A program made the position numbers and the translations under genes. The notes under the pieces were generated by a model. That model saw only the letters and a list, made by a program, of their open reading frames with translations. It did no database searches and was not told the origin of the DNA. Positions 34,015-44,026 of a stretch of DNA of 64,000 bases are shown piece by piece. Numbering within the stretch: the stretch's first letter is position 1; each line of letters begins with the position of its first letter. Source of the stretch: Xiphydria camelus (Eukaryota; Arthropoda; Insecta; Hymenoptera; Xiphydriidae); the NCBI GenBank assembly GCA_963678675.1, contig OY783198.1, forward strand, positions 13,872,311-13,936,310, read 5' to 3'.

Positions 34015-34531
34015 TATACGATGCAAGCGATGTAACTACGTATTCAATAATACATCTAATACATATACTTTGTCAGTACCATTACTTTCAAATGGGCGTG
34101 CGATTCTTCTGCAACAGTTAATAGACGATTTTTATTCGCATTGGCATGTTTATGATGATATTTGCAATGAATGTTCTACTCGGACTGAAATGAGTCGCAA
34201 GGTCAGCATCGAAGCTGTAAATGATGTGGTAATAATTAAATTAAATTTATTTACGTGTAACGGCGAAATTTCAGCGGTGCATGCAAAAGGATGTCTTAAA
34301 ACTATTCCAACGTCTCGAATTAATATATGTAACAACATATATACTGTCATAAGTGGTATCTTTACATGTGATGAAACAATTCGTCACGGTTATTTGAAGA
34401 GTATACTTGTAGTTTAAGGTAAAACGTCTACATGGATTTCTGTAGACGACCAAAATATAAGAAAAATCCGATGGCCTGTAAATTCGAAAGCGGAATATGT
34501 TTTATTTCTCCAAAATACTAAGGCAAAGTGA
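34015..34531 (+). pseudogene. Helitron USP-like domain, C-terminal part
   Basis: After element K the frame continues with RCKRC, then DDICNECSTRTEMSRKV, giving two C-x2-C knuckles like the USP zinc finger. VVIIKLNLF and YTVISGIFTCDETIRHGY match the USP strands that end at the catalytic HGHY box, which is degraded here. After a one-base frameshift near 34415, WISVDDQNIRKIRWP...YVLFLQ completes the fold with the Asp-containing strand. Stop at about 34529. This is the last recognised Helitron coding sequence. Confidence 0.65.
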
Positions 34532-34784
34532 AAAATATAAGGGCTCTCTAGTCTATAAATCCCTTTCAAAATATCACGAGAATAAATCAAAAGTAACGTG
34601 GTTATAATTAATTGACTCGTATCGGTATAAAATGTGAGACTTTAATTTTGTGGTAATAAAATAAAAAGCTATTCTCTCCTACATGTGTACATATTCTCTT
34701 CATGAATAAATTACAAAAAGTAGTGAAATCTTGTCACAAAAACAGATTCTCTGTAAAAAAGAAGGCGGCATATTCATTCAGTGC
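34532..34784. other. Helitron 3' flank, no gene
   Basis: AT-rich sequence with AATAAA-type signals (about 34583, 34652). A Helitron 3' hairpin followed by CTRR was looked for. CTAG occurs at about 34549 but no convincing stem precedes it, so the 3' terminus remains unplaced. Confidence 0.4.
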
Positions 34785-35782
34785 CAAAAAAATTGATACG
34801 TAAAATACTCTCCAAAAAAGATTAGAAATCAATTAAGATCGCCATGTTCAAGATTTATATATAAAAAATAAAAGGCATTGTAGCGACGTGCCATGTCGCA
34901 CCCTCACCGGGCTTTTCGGAAACCCTGCAATAAATCGGCGAGAGTTCTTTTCCTCGAGAACATTGTCCTCGACAAACATTCTCGGCCACGACTAATAAAG
35001 TCGAGCGGAATAATGTCGATAATAGTCTTGCATCACCCAGACTATTCCTCTCCTTTCTTCGCGCCTTTTCAGCATCATTTGAAAGGAAAATTATTGTAAA
35101 TCAAAAGTTACTAAAAAATTCGACAACAAATTTATAAAAAAATTGTCATAAAAAAGAACTTGCCGCGTTTAAGTTTTCATAATTTTTCCACTATATACTG
35201 GTGGTATCATATAAGAGTGTATGAATTTATTTAAAATCATAAGTGCATAAATATCGAATAAAATTTTCTCTGTCTGAATTATGACAATTTTTTTATAAAT
35301 TTTTTGTCGAATTTTATAGTAACTTTTGATTTACAATAATTTTCCTTTCAAATGATACTGAGGAGGCGCGAAGAAAGGAGAGGAATAGTCTGGGTGATGC
35401 AAGACTATTATCGACTTTATTCCGCTCGACGATACAGGTCTACACGCGGCTAGTGAACGAGATCAACTGACCAGGAAACCGTTCCGTGCGCCCCGAGAAA
35501 CGGGTTCCTGAACGTACCTACGAACGTTAGGAGGCGGAATGCTCTGCTAAAACTGGCGATGGTTAGTCATGGCCGAGAATGTTTGTCGAGGACAAAGTTC
35601 TCGAGGAAAAGGACTCGCGCCGTTTTATTGCAGGGTTTCCGAAAAGCCCGGTGAGGGTGCGATATGGCACGTCGCTACAATGCCTTTTATTTTGTTTAAT
35701 ATATAAATCTTGAACATGGCGATCTTAATTGATTTCTAATCTTTTATCGAGAGTATTTTACGTATCAATTTTTTTTGACATT
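34785..35782. mobile_element. Element M: 1.0-kb foldback element
   Basis: Left arm 34785-35150 and right arm 35279-35782 are inverted repeats (for example TGTAGCGACGTGCCAT and TTCCTCTCCTTTCTTCGCGC with their complements). The right arm carries an extra segment of about 138 bp at roughly 35431-35568 that is absent from the left. A third partial copy of the arm tip (AAGCCTTTTATTTTTTATGT onward) lies at 35797-35868. No coding potential. Confidence 0.85.
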
Positions 35783-35867
35783 TTCCTTTTAAATGAAGCC
35801 TTTTATTTTTTATGTATAAATCTTGAACATGGCAATCTTAATTTGATTTCTAATCTTTTTTGGAGAT

Positions 35868-36338
35868 TTGCCAATTTACCAATATTGATTTGTTTTGCCG
35901 ATCAATCATTATTGTTTGACAGCATAAGTATTGACTGACAGCCAAGCTCCTCTTACCCCACTTGTTTATCGGCTGCGCTCACTGCATTCAGAGGGGCAGA
36001 GCGAGTGACAGTGATCGATCTAGACAATTGATAGTTATTTTTAAGTTGCGAAATTCGCGCAGTGTCAGTGAAGTGCACAATGAAGTTAAATAATTATACC
36101 GCGATTTTTAGTGTGTGAAAAGCATTTTCGGACACGAAATTTTATGAAGAATCAACATTAGACTATGTAAGTAAAGGAATAAAGTTATTAAAAGTGTCAT
36201 TTTAATTTAAAGAATTTCAGTTAACTCTGCCTTTGACAGACACGGCTACGATTTCGGAACTGGCAATGAATATCGGAACGCATTCTTAGAAGACGATCTG
36301 CAAAATATCACAAAATTGCTATTAAAATAGTTACCCCT
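35868..36338. repeat. Left arm of foldback element N
   Basis: The reverse complement of this arm matches 48690-49050, for example GCATAAGTATTGACTGACAG and GAAATTCGCGCAGTGTCAGT. The two arms belong to one foldback element, now separated by Gypsy element B. The arm's last about 100 bp (36240-36338) are unpaired spacer. The insertion duplication CCCCT is at 36334-36338. Confidence 0.85.
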
Positions 36339-36569
36339 TGTAATGTTCTTACGATATTAATGCACGCACTAGTTTCGATTAACAAAGAGTTTATTAACAG
36401 AAGTTACAAAATGAACAAGAGAACTTAGAACGATGCCGGAACCATGCGTATAGCTTAACGGTCGGGCGAGAAGAGAGTCTCGACGATGACTCGTCGGACA
36501 CGTATCGCGCAGGCGGCGCTGTGCTCGCGTAACGCGTACTCCGATAGATGGCGACATAGTAACTAAAGG
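36339..36569 (-). repeat. 3' LTR of B, interrupted by A (remainder 41473-41479)
   Basis: TGTAATGTTCTTACGATATT through GACATAGTAACTAAAGG matches the two parts of the other LTR at 47372-47512 and 48573-48663. Element A entered 7 bp from its outer end, and the LTR finishes as CACTACA at 41473-41479. Its length without A is about 238 bp. Confidence 0.88.
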
Positions 36570-36909
36570 TGTGGCGACCAGGCGATCGCCACGCCTCTAG
36601 CGACCAGACAGCCTCAACACATCTTGTCCTGTGATCAACCGATCACCACGCCTCTGGCGGCCAGGCGATCGTAGCGCCGGATCACCACGCTTCTGGAGAC
36701 TCAGCTAGCCACGCCACGAGAGTCGGAAGTCCCATTCTCCTGCCTGCTCGAGCCCACTACGGACGCATCGACACAGCGCTCTGCTCTACCTCGCTAACCG
36801 CGGCTCATTGTCGATAGTTAAAATAAACTTTAGTTATATTTCGTAACTATCGCCTCCTTCCGACCGTCCACTCCTCGCACGATCCGTGGGAGATCTCGAG
36901 ATCCCCACA
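36570..36909 (+). repeat. 5' LTR of A
   Basis: TG...CA ends, AATAAA at about 36823, and short internal repeats of the GGCGATCG(C/T)...ACCACGC(C/T)TCTGG type. The partner is 41129-41468. Confidence 0.92.
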
Positions 36910-36993
36910 ATTGGTGACCCCGACGTGATTTGAGTGGATTACATCGTCAACGCAGCCCAAGCGACGCCATGAGGTACCCACGCCATCGCCAAC

Positions 36994-37986
36994 ATGCCGG
37001 TCGACCGCTCGCCAGCCCGCACGGACAACACCGGGAACACTCCGAGCCCCTTCAACACGAACAACCGACCGATCGCATCAACAGGTTTGCACACACAAAA
37101 TGACCAGGCAGTCGAGAATCCGTTACTAGCCTTCGCATCGTCAGACAGTACGAACTACGTGGCAGTGGTGAGCAGACCACAGTTACCCACGTTCATGAAA
37201 GATCGACCAGATATATGGTTTTTCATGATCGAGTCAGAGTTCACCGCGTCCAGGATTCGCAACGACGACGTCAAGTACATCGCCGCCCTAAAAGCCTTGG
37301 ACTCTGAAACACTGGCACAAATTACAGATATCATTACGCACCCGCCAGAAACAAATAAATATCAAACCTTAAAAGACACGATTATACAAAGACTCACGGA
37401 ATTGAGACAGAAGCAAATCCACCGCCTTATCAACGACCTCGTGCTGGGTGACAGGAAACCCTCACAGCTCCTGCGAGAGATGAAGGACCTGGCTGCAGGC
37501 AGTATGAATGACGAGATGCTCCACAACCTTTGGCTAAGTCGTCTCCCGACATCCATTAAACCGTTGCTCATGATTTCCGATGGGTTAAGCTTAGACGTTC
37601 TGGCGTTAATGGCGGATAGGCTAACAGAAACCATGACCCTGCAATGCCCAACGGTGGTCGCTTCGACTCATTACCCCACCACAGTTGATCGAGTTGACAG
37701 CAGGTCACATGCACCTCCACCAACGTCAATAGAAACCAAACTCAACCAGCTACAGGAAGCTCTTGCTGTCTGCATGAGGGAACTCACCGACATGAAGACG
37801 AGACAGTCAAACTTCGACAGTCGCCGTTCACGCTCACGTAACCGCAGCGGCCAGCGTTATAGGAACAACTCTCGTTCTCAGTCTCGCCAATCTGGAATCT
37901 GTTGGTACCACCACCGGTTTGGAGCGGACGCCAAACGTTGCACTACACCATGCTCGTTCAACGCCTCGACCAACCAGGGAAACTGA
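36994..37986 (+). CDS. gag: A gag
   Basis: A 330-codon open frame. The N-terminus is a proline/threonine-rich tail. Then RPQLPTFMKDRPDIWFFMIE starts the Gypsy-type capsid region, with ALDSETLAQITDII and RQKQIHRLINDLVLGDRKPS following. The C-terminus is Arg/Ser-rich and closes with a zinc-binding motif CWYHHRFGADAKRCTTPCSF (C-x-x-H...C-x3-C type), common in this arthropod Gypsy lineage. It starts 84 bp after the 5' LTR. The last 85 bp overlap pol in the -1 frame, implying ribosomal frameshifting. It is intact. Confidence 0.88.
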   Translation: MPVDRSPARTDNTGNTPSPFNTNNRPIASTGLHTQNDQAVENPLLAFASSDSTNYVAVVSRPQLPTFMKDRPDIWFFMIESEFTASRIRNDDVKYIAALKALDSETLAQITDIITHPPETNKYQTLKDTIIQRLTELRQKQIHRLINDLVLGDRKPSQLLREMKDLAAGSMNDEMLHNLWLSRLPTSIKPLLMISDGLSLDVLALMADRLTETMTLQCPTVVASTHYPTTVDRVDSRSHAPPPTSIETKLNQLQEALAVCMRELTDMKTRQSNFDSRRSRSRNRSGQRYRNNSRSQSRQSGICWYHHRFGADAKRCTTPCSFNASTNQGN

Positions 37987-40900
37987 AAACGCTGCCGGCA
38001 GTACAAGCGGTCGCCGACGGCAGCGACTGCAGCACCGCACAAACTCAAGATGTCAGACTCCACCTACACGACCGGAAGACCAATCGACGATACTTAATAG
38101 ATTCTGGCTCGATGCTATCAATATTACCCGTTCGATTTTTCCAGAAACCACCACCAAAGGCTAACCTCACTTTATACGCAGCCAACACCACACCAATTTT
38201 TACGTACGGATGCCACACCGTCAATGTCGATCTGAACTTACGACGCGATTTCAGCTGGCCATTCGTGGTGGCTGACGTTCCAGAATCAATCATAGGAGCT
38301 GACTTCCTGAGTCACCATAATCTGCTCATCGATCTAAAAAACAAGCAACTCGTCGACTCGACCACCCGAATGACCACTAAGGGTCGGGTGATTAACACAA
38401 GAGTTCATAGCAGCTCCACTTTGGATCAGTCGATGCGCTACGCTGACTTACTCCAGCAATTCATCAACATCACTCAACCATCTTCTTCTGCGTTCAGCGC
38501 GAACATCGATTTTTCTCACAGGATTGTCACTAATGGATCACCTGTGACAGAAAGACCGCGCAAACTTTTCGGCGAAAAGGCTACCGCCGGGCGAGCAGAG
38601 ATACAGCGACTATTGGACAGAGGTATCATCAAGCCCTCCAGCAGTGCTTGGGCCAGTCCGATTCACCTCGTCAAGAAGAAAGATGGCAGCTACCGTCTCT
38701 GCGGCGACGACCGCAAACTAAACAGCGTCACTGTGCCTGATAAGTATGCCCCACCACTCATCCAGAGTCTGTTCCTGGTCACACATGGAAAAACAATCTT
38801 TTCGACCATGGACCTGGACAAGGCATACTATCAGGTACCAGTGCACCCTGACGACACTCAGAAGACTGCGATCACAACACCCTGGGGACTCTACGAATAC
38901 ACTAGGATGCCGTTCGGTCTGAAAAATGCCACACAAACATTCTAACGGTCCATGGACTGGATATTTCGTGGCCTGGACTTCGTCTTCGTCTACATAGATG
39001 ACATCTTGGTCATGTCGGAGAACGAAGAGCAGCACCAGACTCACTTACGCCAGGTATTTCAACGATTGGCAAATCATAACCTCACCATCAACCTGAGTAA
39101 GTGCAAGTTCGGTAAGCAGCGAGTCAACTTCCTCGGTTATCAAATTGACAGTGAAGGTTTCCTACCAAATCCAGAACGCGTAGAAACGATCAATAATTAC
39201 CCGCAACCAAAAAATGTCATGGAACTGAGGCGATTCATCGGAATGTTCAATTATTACCGTCCGTGTATGAAGCATTCGGCTCAACTCCAGCTTCCGCTCA
39301 CTGCGTACCTAAAGTCTTCGAAGAAGAAGGACAAGACGCCAATCAGGTGGTCCACCGAAGCGGTAACAGCCTTCGAAGCTTGCAAGAGAGCACTGACATC
39401 TGTGACACACACTTCCTTTCCATCTCCCGACGCACCACTTGTCTTAACAACAGACGCTTCCACCACGGCGATAGGAGCCTCTCTCGAACAACTCGAGGAC
39501 AGCGTATGGAAACCCATCGGATTCTTCTCAAGAAAATTAACGGTCACAGAGACAAGGTACAGCACGTACGATAGAGAATTGCTGGGCATTTTTGCAGCCG
39601 TGAAGCACTTTCACCATCTCCTAGAAGGTCGTCCTTTCGTCATCAAGACAGACCACAAGCCTCTGACCTACGCCTTCCAACAGAAGCTTGACAAAGCCTC
39701 AGAGCGTCAGCTTCGACAGTTAGACTACATTTCACAGTTCACCACCGACATCGTATATTTGAAAGGTGAAGAGAATGTGGTCGCCGACGCTCTCTCCAGG
39801 TTAAATGCTATTCAGATGCCAATGGTTCTCGATCCCAAGACCATCCAACAACATCAGCAAGAAGATCAAGAACTTCGCGAACTCATCAACAGCAACGACT
39901 CTGCACTAAAACTCAATTTATTGACACTCGACACCGATACACAAATCTACTGCGACACCTCAACGGGGACTGTACGCCCTTACCTTCCTCGATCAATCCG
40001 AAAAACGGCATTTCACACCGTACACAACCTTTCACATCCCAGCAGACGTGTTACTTCTCGACTGATCAGAGAAAAATGCGTCTGGCCGGGCATCAGAAAA
40101 GACGTCACTGCCTGGGCAAAGGAGTGTATACATTGCCAACGCGCGAAAGTCCAACGACACACCCACTTACAGGCCAATCACATCGACATTCCCGACGATA
40201 GATTCAAACATATCAACCTGGATATCATCATGATGCCGGAACACCAGGGGTTTAAATATTGTCTCACGATCGTGGATCGTTTCACGAGATGGCCGGTCGC
40301 AGTCCCTCTGAGAGATATCACGGCGGACACTGTCACTACGGCCCTGTTGAACCACTGGATCGCCAACTTCGGAACGCCCACAGTCATCATCACGGATCAA
40401 GGTTCCCAGTTCGAGTCGTCACTGTTTGACTCACTGTCAAAATTTATAGGTGCGGAGAGGCGTCGAACATCACCATACCATCCACAGTCCAACGGAATGG
40501 TTGAGCGATGGCATCGCACTTTGAAAGCAGCCCTCATGTGCTCTCCCAAACCTTGGACGGAGATTCTTCCCACTGTACTACTCGGCCTTCGCACCAGTAT
40601 CAAAGAAGATCTCCAGACATCGCCAGCTGAGATGCTTTTTGGAACAACGCTACGCATACCCGGGGAATTCTTCATGGATCTCGACGTGCCAGCAAATCCA
40701 CAAATCTTCCTGGAAAAACACCGAGAATTCATGAGAGGACTCAAACCTACTCCTACAGCCCATCACAACAGAGCCAAAATATTCATCGCAAAGGATCTTC
40801 GCACCTGTAGCCATGCATTCTTGCGATGCGATCATGTAAAGGCTCCTCTGGGAAAGCCTTACCGAGGACCCTACAGATTCACAAAAAGGATTACTGACAG

Positions 40901-41108
40901 ACTCTTCCAGCTCAACGTTGATGGAACTCTCAAACAAATCAACGTGGATAGACTAAAACCTGCATATATCAACAAGACGGACTTAGAACTAAGCACTTCT
41001 GACACGAGAGACAACCAGAATCCGCAAACTCTGGAGCAATGGACATCGACTATGAATAGACCCGCAAACACATATCAGAAGAGAGTCACTTTCAAGCCTC
41101 CAACTTGA
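37902..41108 (+). pseudogene. pol: A pol (PR-RT-RNase H-IN), one premature stop
   Basis: Two ORFs in one frame (37902-38945, 38952-41108) are split only by a TAA at 38943-38945. Protease active site is LIDSGSMLSILP. RT has GIIKPSSSAWASPIHLVKKK, STMDLDKAYYQVPV and, after the stop, VYIDDILVMS. RNase H has TTDASTTAIGASLEQ, YDRELLGIFAAVKHF and TDHKPLTYAF. Integrase has an HHCC finger (HNLSHPSRR ... CIHCQRAK), D in NLDIIMMPE, D in VIITDQGSQF and E in QSNGMVERWHR. All catalytic residues are present. The frame runs to 20 bp before the 3' LTR. Confidence 0.93.
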
Positions 41109-41128
41109 AAGTACCTAGGGGGGAGTAC

Positions 41129-41468
41129 TGTGGCGACCAGGCGATCGCCACGCCTCTAGCGACCAGACAGCCTCAACACATTTTGTCCAGTGATCAACCG
41201 ATCACCACGCCTCTGGCAGCCAGGCGATCGTAGCGCCGGATCACCACGCTTCTGGAGACTCAGCTAGCCACGCCACGAGAGTCGGAAGTCCCATTCTCCT
41301 GCCTGCTCGAGCCCACTACGGACGCATCGACACAGCGCTCTACTCTACCTCGCTAATCGCGGCTCATTGTCGATAGTTAAAATAAACTTTAGTTATATTT
41401 CGTAACTATCGCCTCCTTCCGACCGTCCACTCCTCGCACGATCCGTGGGAGATCTCGAGATCCCCACA
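41129..41468 (+). repeat. 3' LTR of A
   Basis: Same length as the 5' LTR, with about five substitutions by eye. The AAGG duplicate follows at 41469-41472, then the last 7 bp of the B LTR. Confidence 0.92.
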
Positions 41469-41582
41469 AAGGCACTACATTCCCCCACACTTAATTTAGA
41501 ACATATAGCGCTAATTTATTACATCCCGCTATCTTCGAACGCTATACAGAACTAATTTTGAAAAGTCCCTTACAATCTAGAT

Positions 41583-42079
41583 TTACTTAAGCTTAGCTAT
41601 CCTAGATGAACGCCGTAATGGTATTTCCGCAGGAACGGTATCTCTCTTAATAGAGTTCTTACGCACGCTCTCATTCGTTTTCAAGTTACAACAGCGTATC
41701 TGGTTTACATGGCGCTTCCACATTCGACCATCATGAGTGGCTAACTTATACGTAACAGGCGAAAGTTGTTCGCGCACGCTAGATTTGAGCCATGAATCCG
41801 AACTGTAATCTTTTGTCATAACCGTCTCGTTAATCTCAAAGTTGATCGCACGGTTTCCACGGAAGAACCGTTTCTGCGCCTCTTGTTTATGCTCCACTGA
41901 TTGACGCAGTGAAGGGTGCAAAAGGTCTAATTTCGTACGGAATTTCCGACCGATTTGCAACTCTGCCGGGCTGCAATTCGTAGTGCAGTGCGGCGTCGCT
42001 CGACAATGAAACAAATATTTGCAGAGAGCCTCGTGTCTCGCATAACCTTCCTTTAACAAAAGCTTAAATTTATTCTTAA
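41583..42079 (-). pseudogene. pol: B integrase, C-terminal part
   Basis: The minus ORF from 42089 down contains KFKLLLKEGYARHEALCKYL, HCTTNCSPAELQIGRKFRTK and WKRHVNQIR. This is the end of the integrase core (the N-T-x-x-S/C-P-A-E-L motif) plus the C-terminal chromatin/DNA-binding region. Its first residues up to 42079 belong to the TTAA MITE. The frame rejoins integrase sequence at 42818 when the MITE is excluded. Ends in RRSSRIAKLK before a stop at 41583. Confidence 0.85.
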
Positions 42080-42813
42080 GGTATTTCAATGGTGACAGTC
42101 GTATTCAAATTTTTTGCTTCAGGACTTAGTACAACTGATCACAAACTGTATTACGCACGAACGAAACTTTTGAGTAACTCTGTACTCTGAGCTCCTTGCT
42201 ACATAGAAACCTCCTGTGTACAAATGTACCTCACACATATACACTGCCTGGCCCGATAATCGTGGCAACAGTGCTTCTCTCTCCTTAGAATACCGCTATG
42301 TGCCTGCGACTACGTGCCGTAGTGGGGGCTGCCGCGCCATGCCACTGGCTATCCCCTCTCCGATAGCAAAAGTACTACTGAGTCCCATAGTCACAGGAGA
42401 GGGCTAAATCAGCTGTGCGCACTGTTGCCACATCATCGTTACTCGTCCCCACCACTTTGCAGTTTCAAGAAAAATCTCAGTTTTTAAGTTATAATTTCTC
42501 TGAAACTATATGGCTCAGCACTTCGAGTTTTTATGGACATAATCCTACAATATCATTTTATTCGCCGTTAGTTTTTCTTTAACATTGTAAGATTGGTTCT
42601 GTAGTTATAGCTCAAAACGTCACTGAGGTACCGTCTTTCTACATGTTAGCCATTGAAAGTCAGTGTAGAAAATGCTACTTTGAATTAACATTTTCTTTTA
42701 AACTACATGGCTCAGCGTTTTGAAATTTTGGGAATCGATGGGTAATATTTCAGTCTTTTGATTGGCAAAATTTCATGAGATTCGTAAGAAAAACGCAAAA
42801 CCATGGAAATACC
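42080..42813. mobile_element. 734-bp TTAA-flanked MITE in B integrase
   Basis: TTAA lies at 42076-42079 and 42814-42817. The ends GGTATTTCAATGGT and ACCATGGAAATACC are inverted with one mismatch. Excluding the element restores the integrase reading frame exactly. It has no transposase ORF. TTAA specificity points to a piggyBac-mobilised MITE, by inference. Confidence 0.85.
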
Positions 42814-42817
42814 TTAA

Positions 42818-43400
42818 AGCTACGAACCGCATTTTCCGCTGCCCCGTTGGACGCTGGATGATAGGGTGCCGTACGCACATGACGAACACCATGCGACTTT
42901 AAGAATTCGCTGAATACGTGGGAGCAGAAAGTCGGACCATTATCGGTCACTAAGGTTAACGGAATTCCCCACGTGCACATATATTCTCTGAAAACCTTGA
43001 TTGTGGATTCCGCTGTGATATTGTTAAGTCCCTTAACATCTACCCACTTCGAAAAAGAATCGATAATGATTAAATACATTTTCCCTTCGATCGGACCAAG
43101 AAAATCGGCATGTAGTCGATGATTCGGACCTTCAGGCCATTTCCATGGATGCAACAATGCTCTAGGTGGATTATCCGATGATTCCAAACAAAGCTTACAA
43201 GATTTAGCGATATCTTCGATTGCACTATCGAGTCCTGGCCACCAAAAGTATGATCGCGCAATAGCCTTCATACGCACTACGCCCATGTGTGTACGCTGTG
43301 TAATTCCTCTAAAAGGTTTTCGCGCAATTTCTCTGGAATGGCCACTCGATGTCCCCACATTACACATCCTTTTTCCACCGATAGTTCTTTTGCACGACAT
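42818..43400 (-). pseudogene. pol: B integrase, zinc finger and DDE core
   Basis: On the minus strand HMGVVRMKAIARSYFWWPGLD and CKLCLESSDNPP form the zinc-finger part. HADFLGPIEGKMYLII (first D), LTLVTDNGPTF (second D) and HPASNGAAENAVRSFK (E) form the core. The start of the ORF (about 43330-43400) is frameshifted, since the expected sequence CVMWGHRV...PEKLRE is readable in another frame. The 3' end is interrupted by the MITE at 42813. Confidence 0.88.
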
Positions 43401-43403
43401 TGA

Positions 43404-44026
43404 AACTACTTGTACTTATCGTTAACTAATTTCGGCCATCCTGTCATCGTGAAATTTTTTACTTGACTCAATACCGGATCTAAATCAGTTTCTTCGCTAA
43501 CCGTCTCAGCGTTAATCGAGCTAACATCATCCGTGACATAATTTAAATAAGAATATTCTTTCTCGTCAGGCTCATTTTCCGATTCACGAGTAATTAGCGG
43601 TACGCACGACAATCCATCCGCTCGAGCGTTGTCAACTCCTTTAATATACTTAATATCGTAATCGTAGGCTGACAGTAATACAGCCCATCTCTGTACTCTA
43701 TTTGCCGACATCTGAGGCAAACCATTCTTTGGACCGAAAATGAAAACCAAGGGCTTATGATCCGTCTCCAAAATGAAACGACGACCATAGACAAACTGAT
43801 GAAATTTCTTTACACCAAAAATCAAGCTCAGCGCCTCTTTGTCTAATTGCGAATAACCCCTTTCGGCTTTCGACAACGTGCGTGACGCAAAAGCGACTGG
43901 CTTCCCGGATCCATCAGAATATACATGAGATAATACTGCTGCAATGCCAAATGGAGATGCATCACAACTAATTTTTACAGGTAGCTTCAAATCATAGTGA
44001 GCTAAAATCTCAGAATTGATAAGACT
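43404..44026 (-). pseudogene. pol: B RNase H domain
   Basis: ORF 43990-43406 reads KISCDASPFGIAAVLSHVY, GYSQLDKEALSLIFGVKKFH, TDHKPLVFIFG and KGVDNARADGLS, the four RNase H catalytic blocks of a Gypsy pol. A stop near 44030 separates it from RT in the same frame, and another at 43404 separates it from integrase. Confidence 0.88.

Larger units (their letters stand above)
3657..34531 (+). mobile_element. Degenerate Helitron split by nested insertions
   Basis: One rolling-circle element is recognised from its ordered + strand parts. These are Ulp1-like protease domains (4934-6120), a DUF6570-like region (about 7820-8170), the Helitron-like domain (8175-8790), the HUH Rep (8800-10153), the PIF1-type helicase (29692-30470 and 32151-33180) and a USP-like tail (33181-33560 and 34021-34531). 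The intervening segments are foreign elements E, D, I and K. Removing them rejoins the helicase and USP reading frames. The exact 5' TC and 3' CTRR/hairpin ends could not be placed, so the boundaries given are the first and last recognised coding bases. Many stops and frameshifts show that it is no longer autonomous. Confidence 0.85.
36570..41468 (+). mobile_element. Element A: 4.9-kb Gypsy with 340-bp LTRs
   Basis: LTRs 36570-36909 and 41129-41468 begin TGTGGCGACC, end GATCCCCACA and differ at about five sites by eye. The target duplication is AAGG (36566-36569, 41469-41472). A PBS-like TTGGTGACCCCGACGTGA follows the 5' LTR, and the purine tract CTAGGGGGGAGTAC precedes the 3' LTR. It encodes gag and pol with a -1 overlap and no env. 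A single nonsense codon in RT is the only obvious coding break. Confidence 0.93.

Noticed and set aside
34532..34560. CTAG as the Helitron 3' end
   Set aside because: No convincing stem-loop just upstream, so the terminus was left open.
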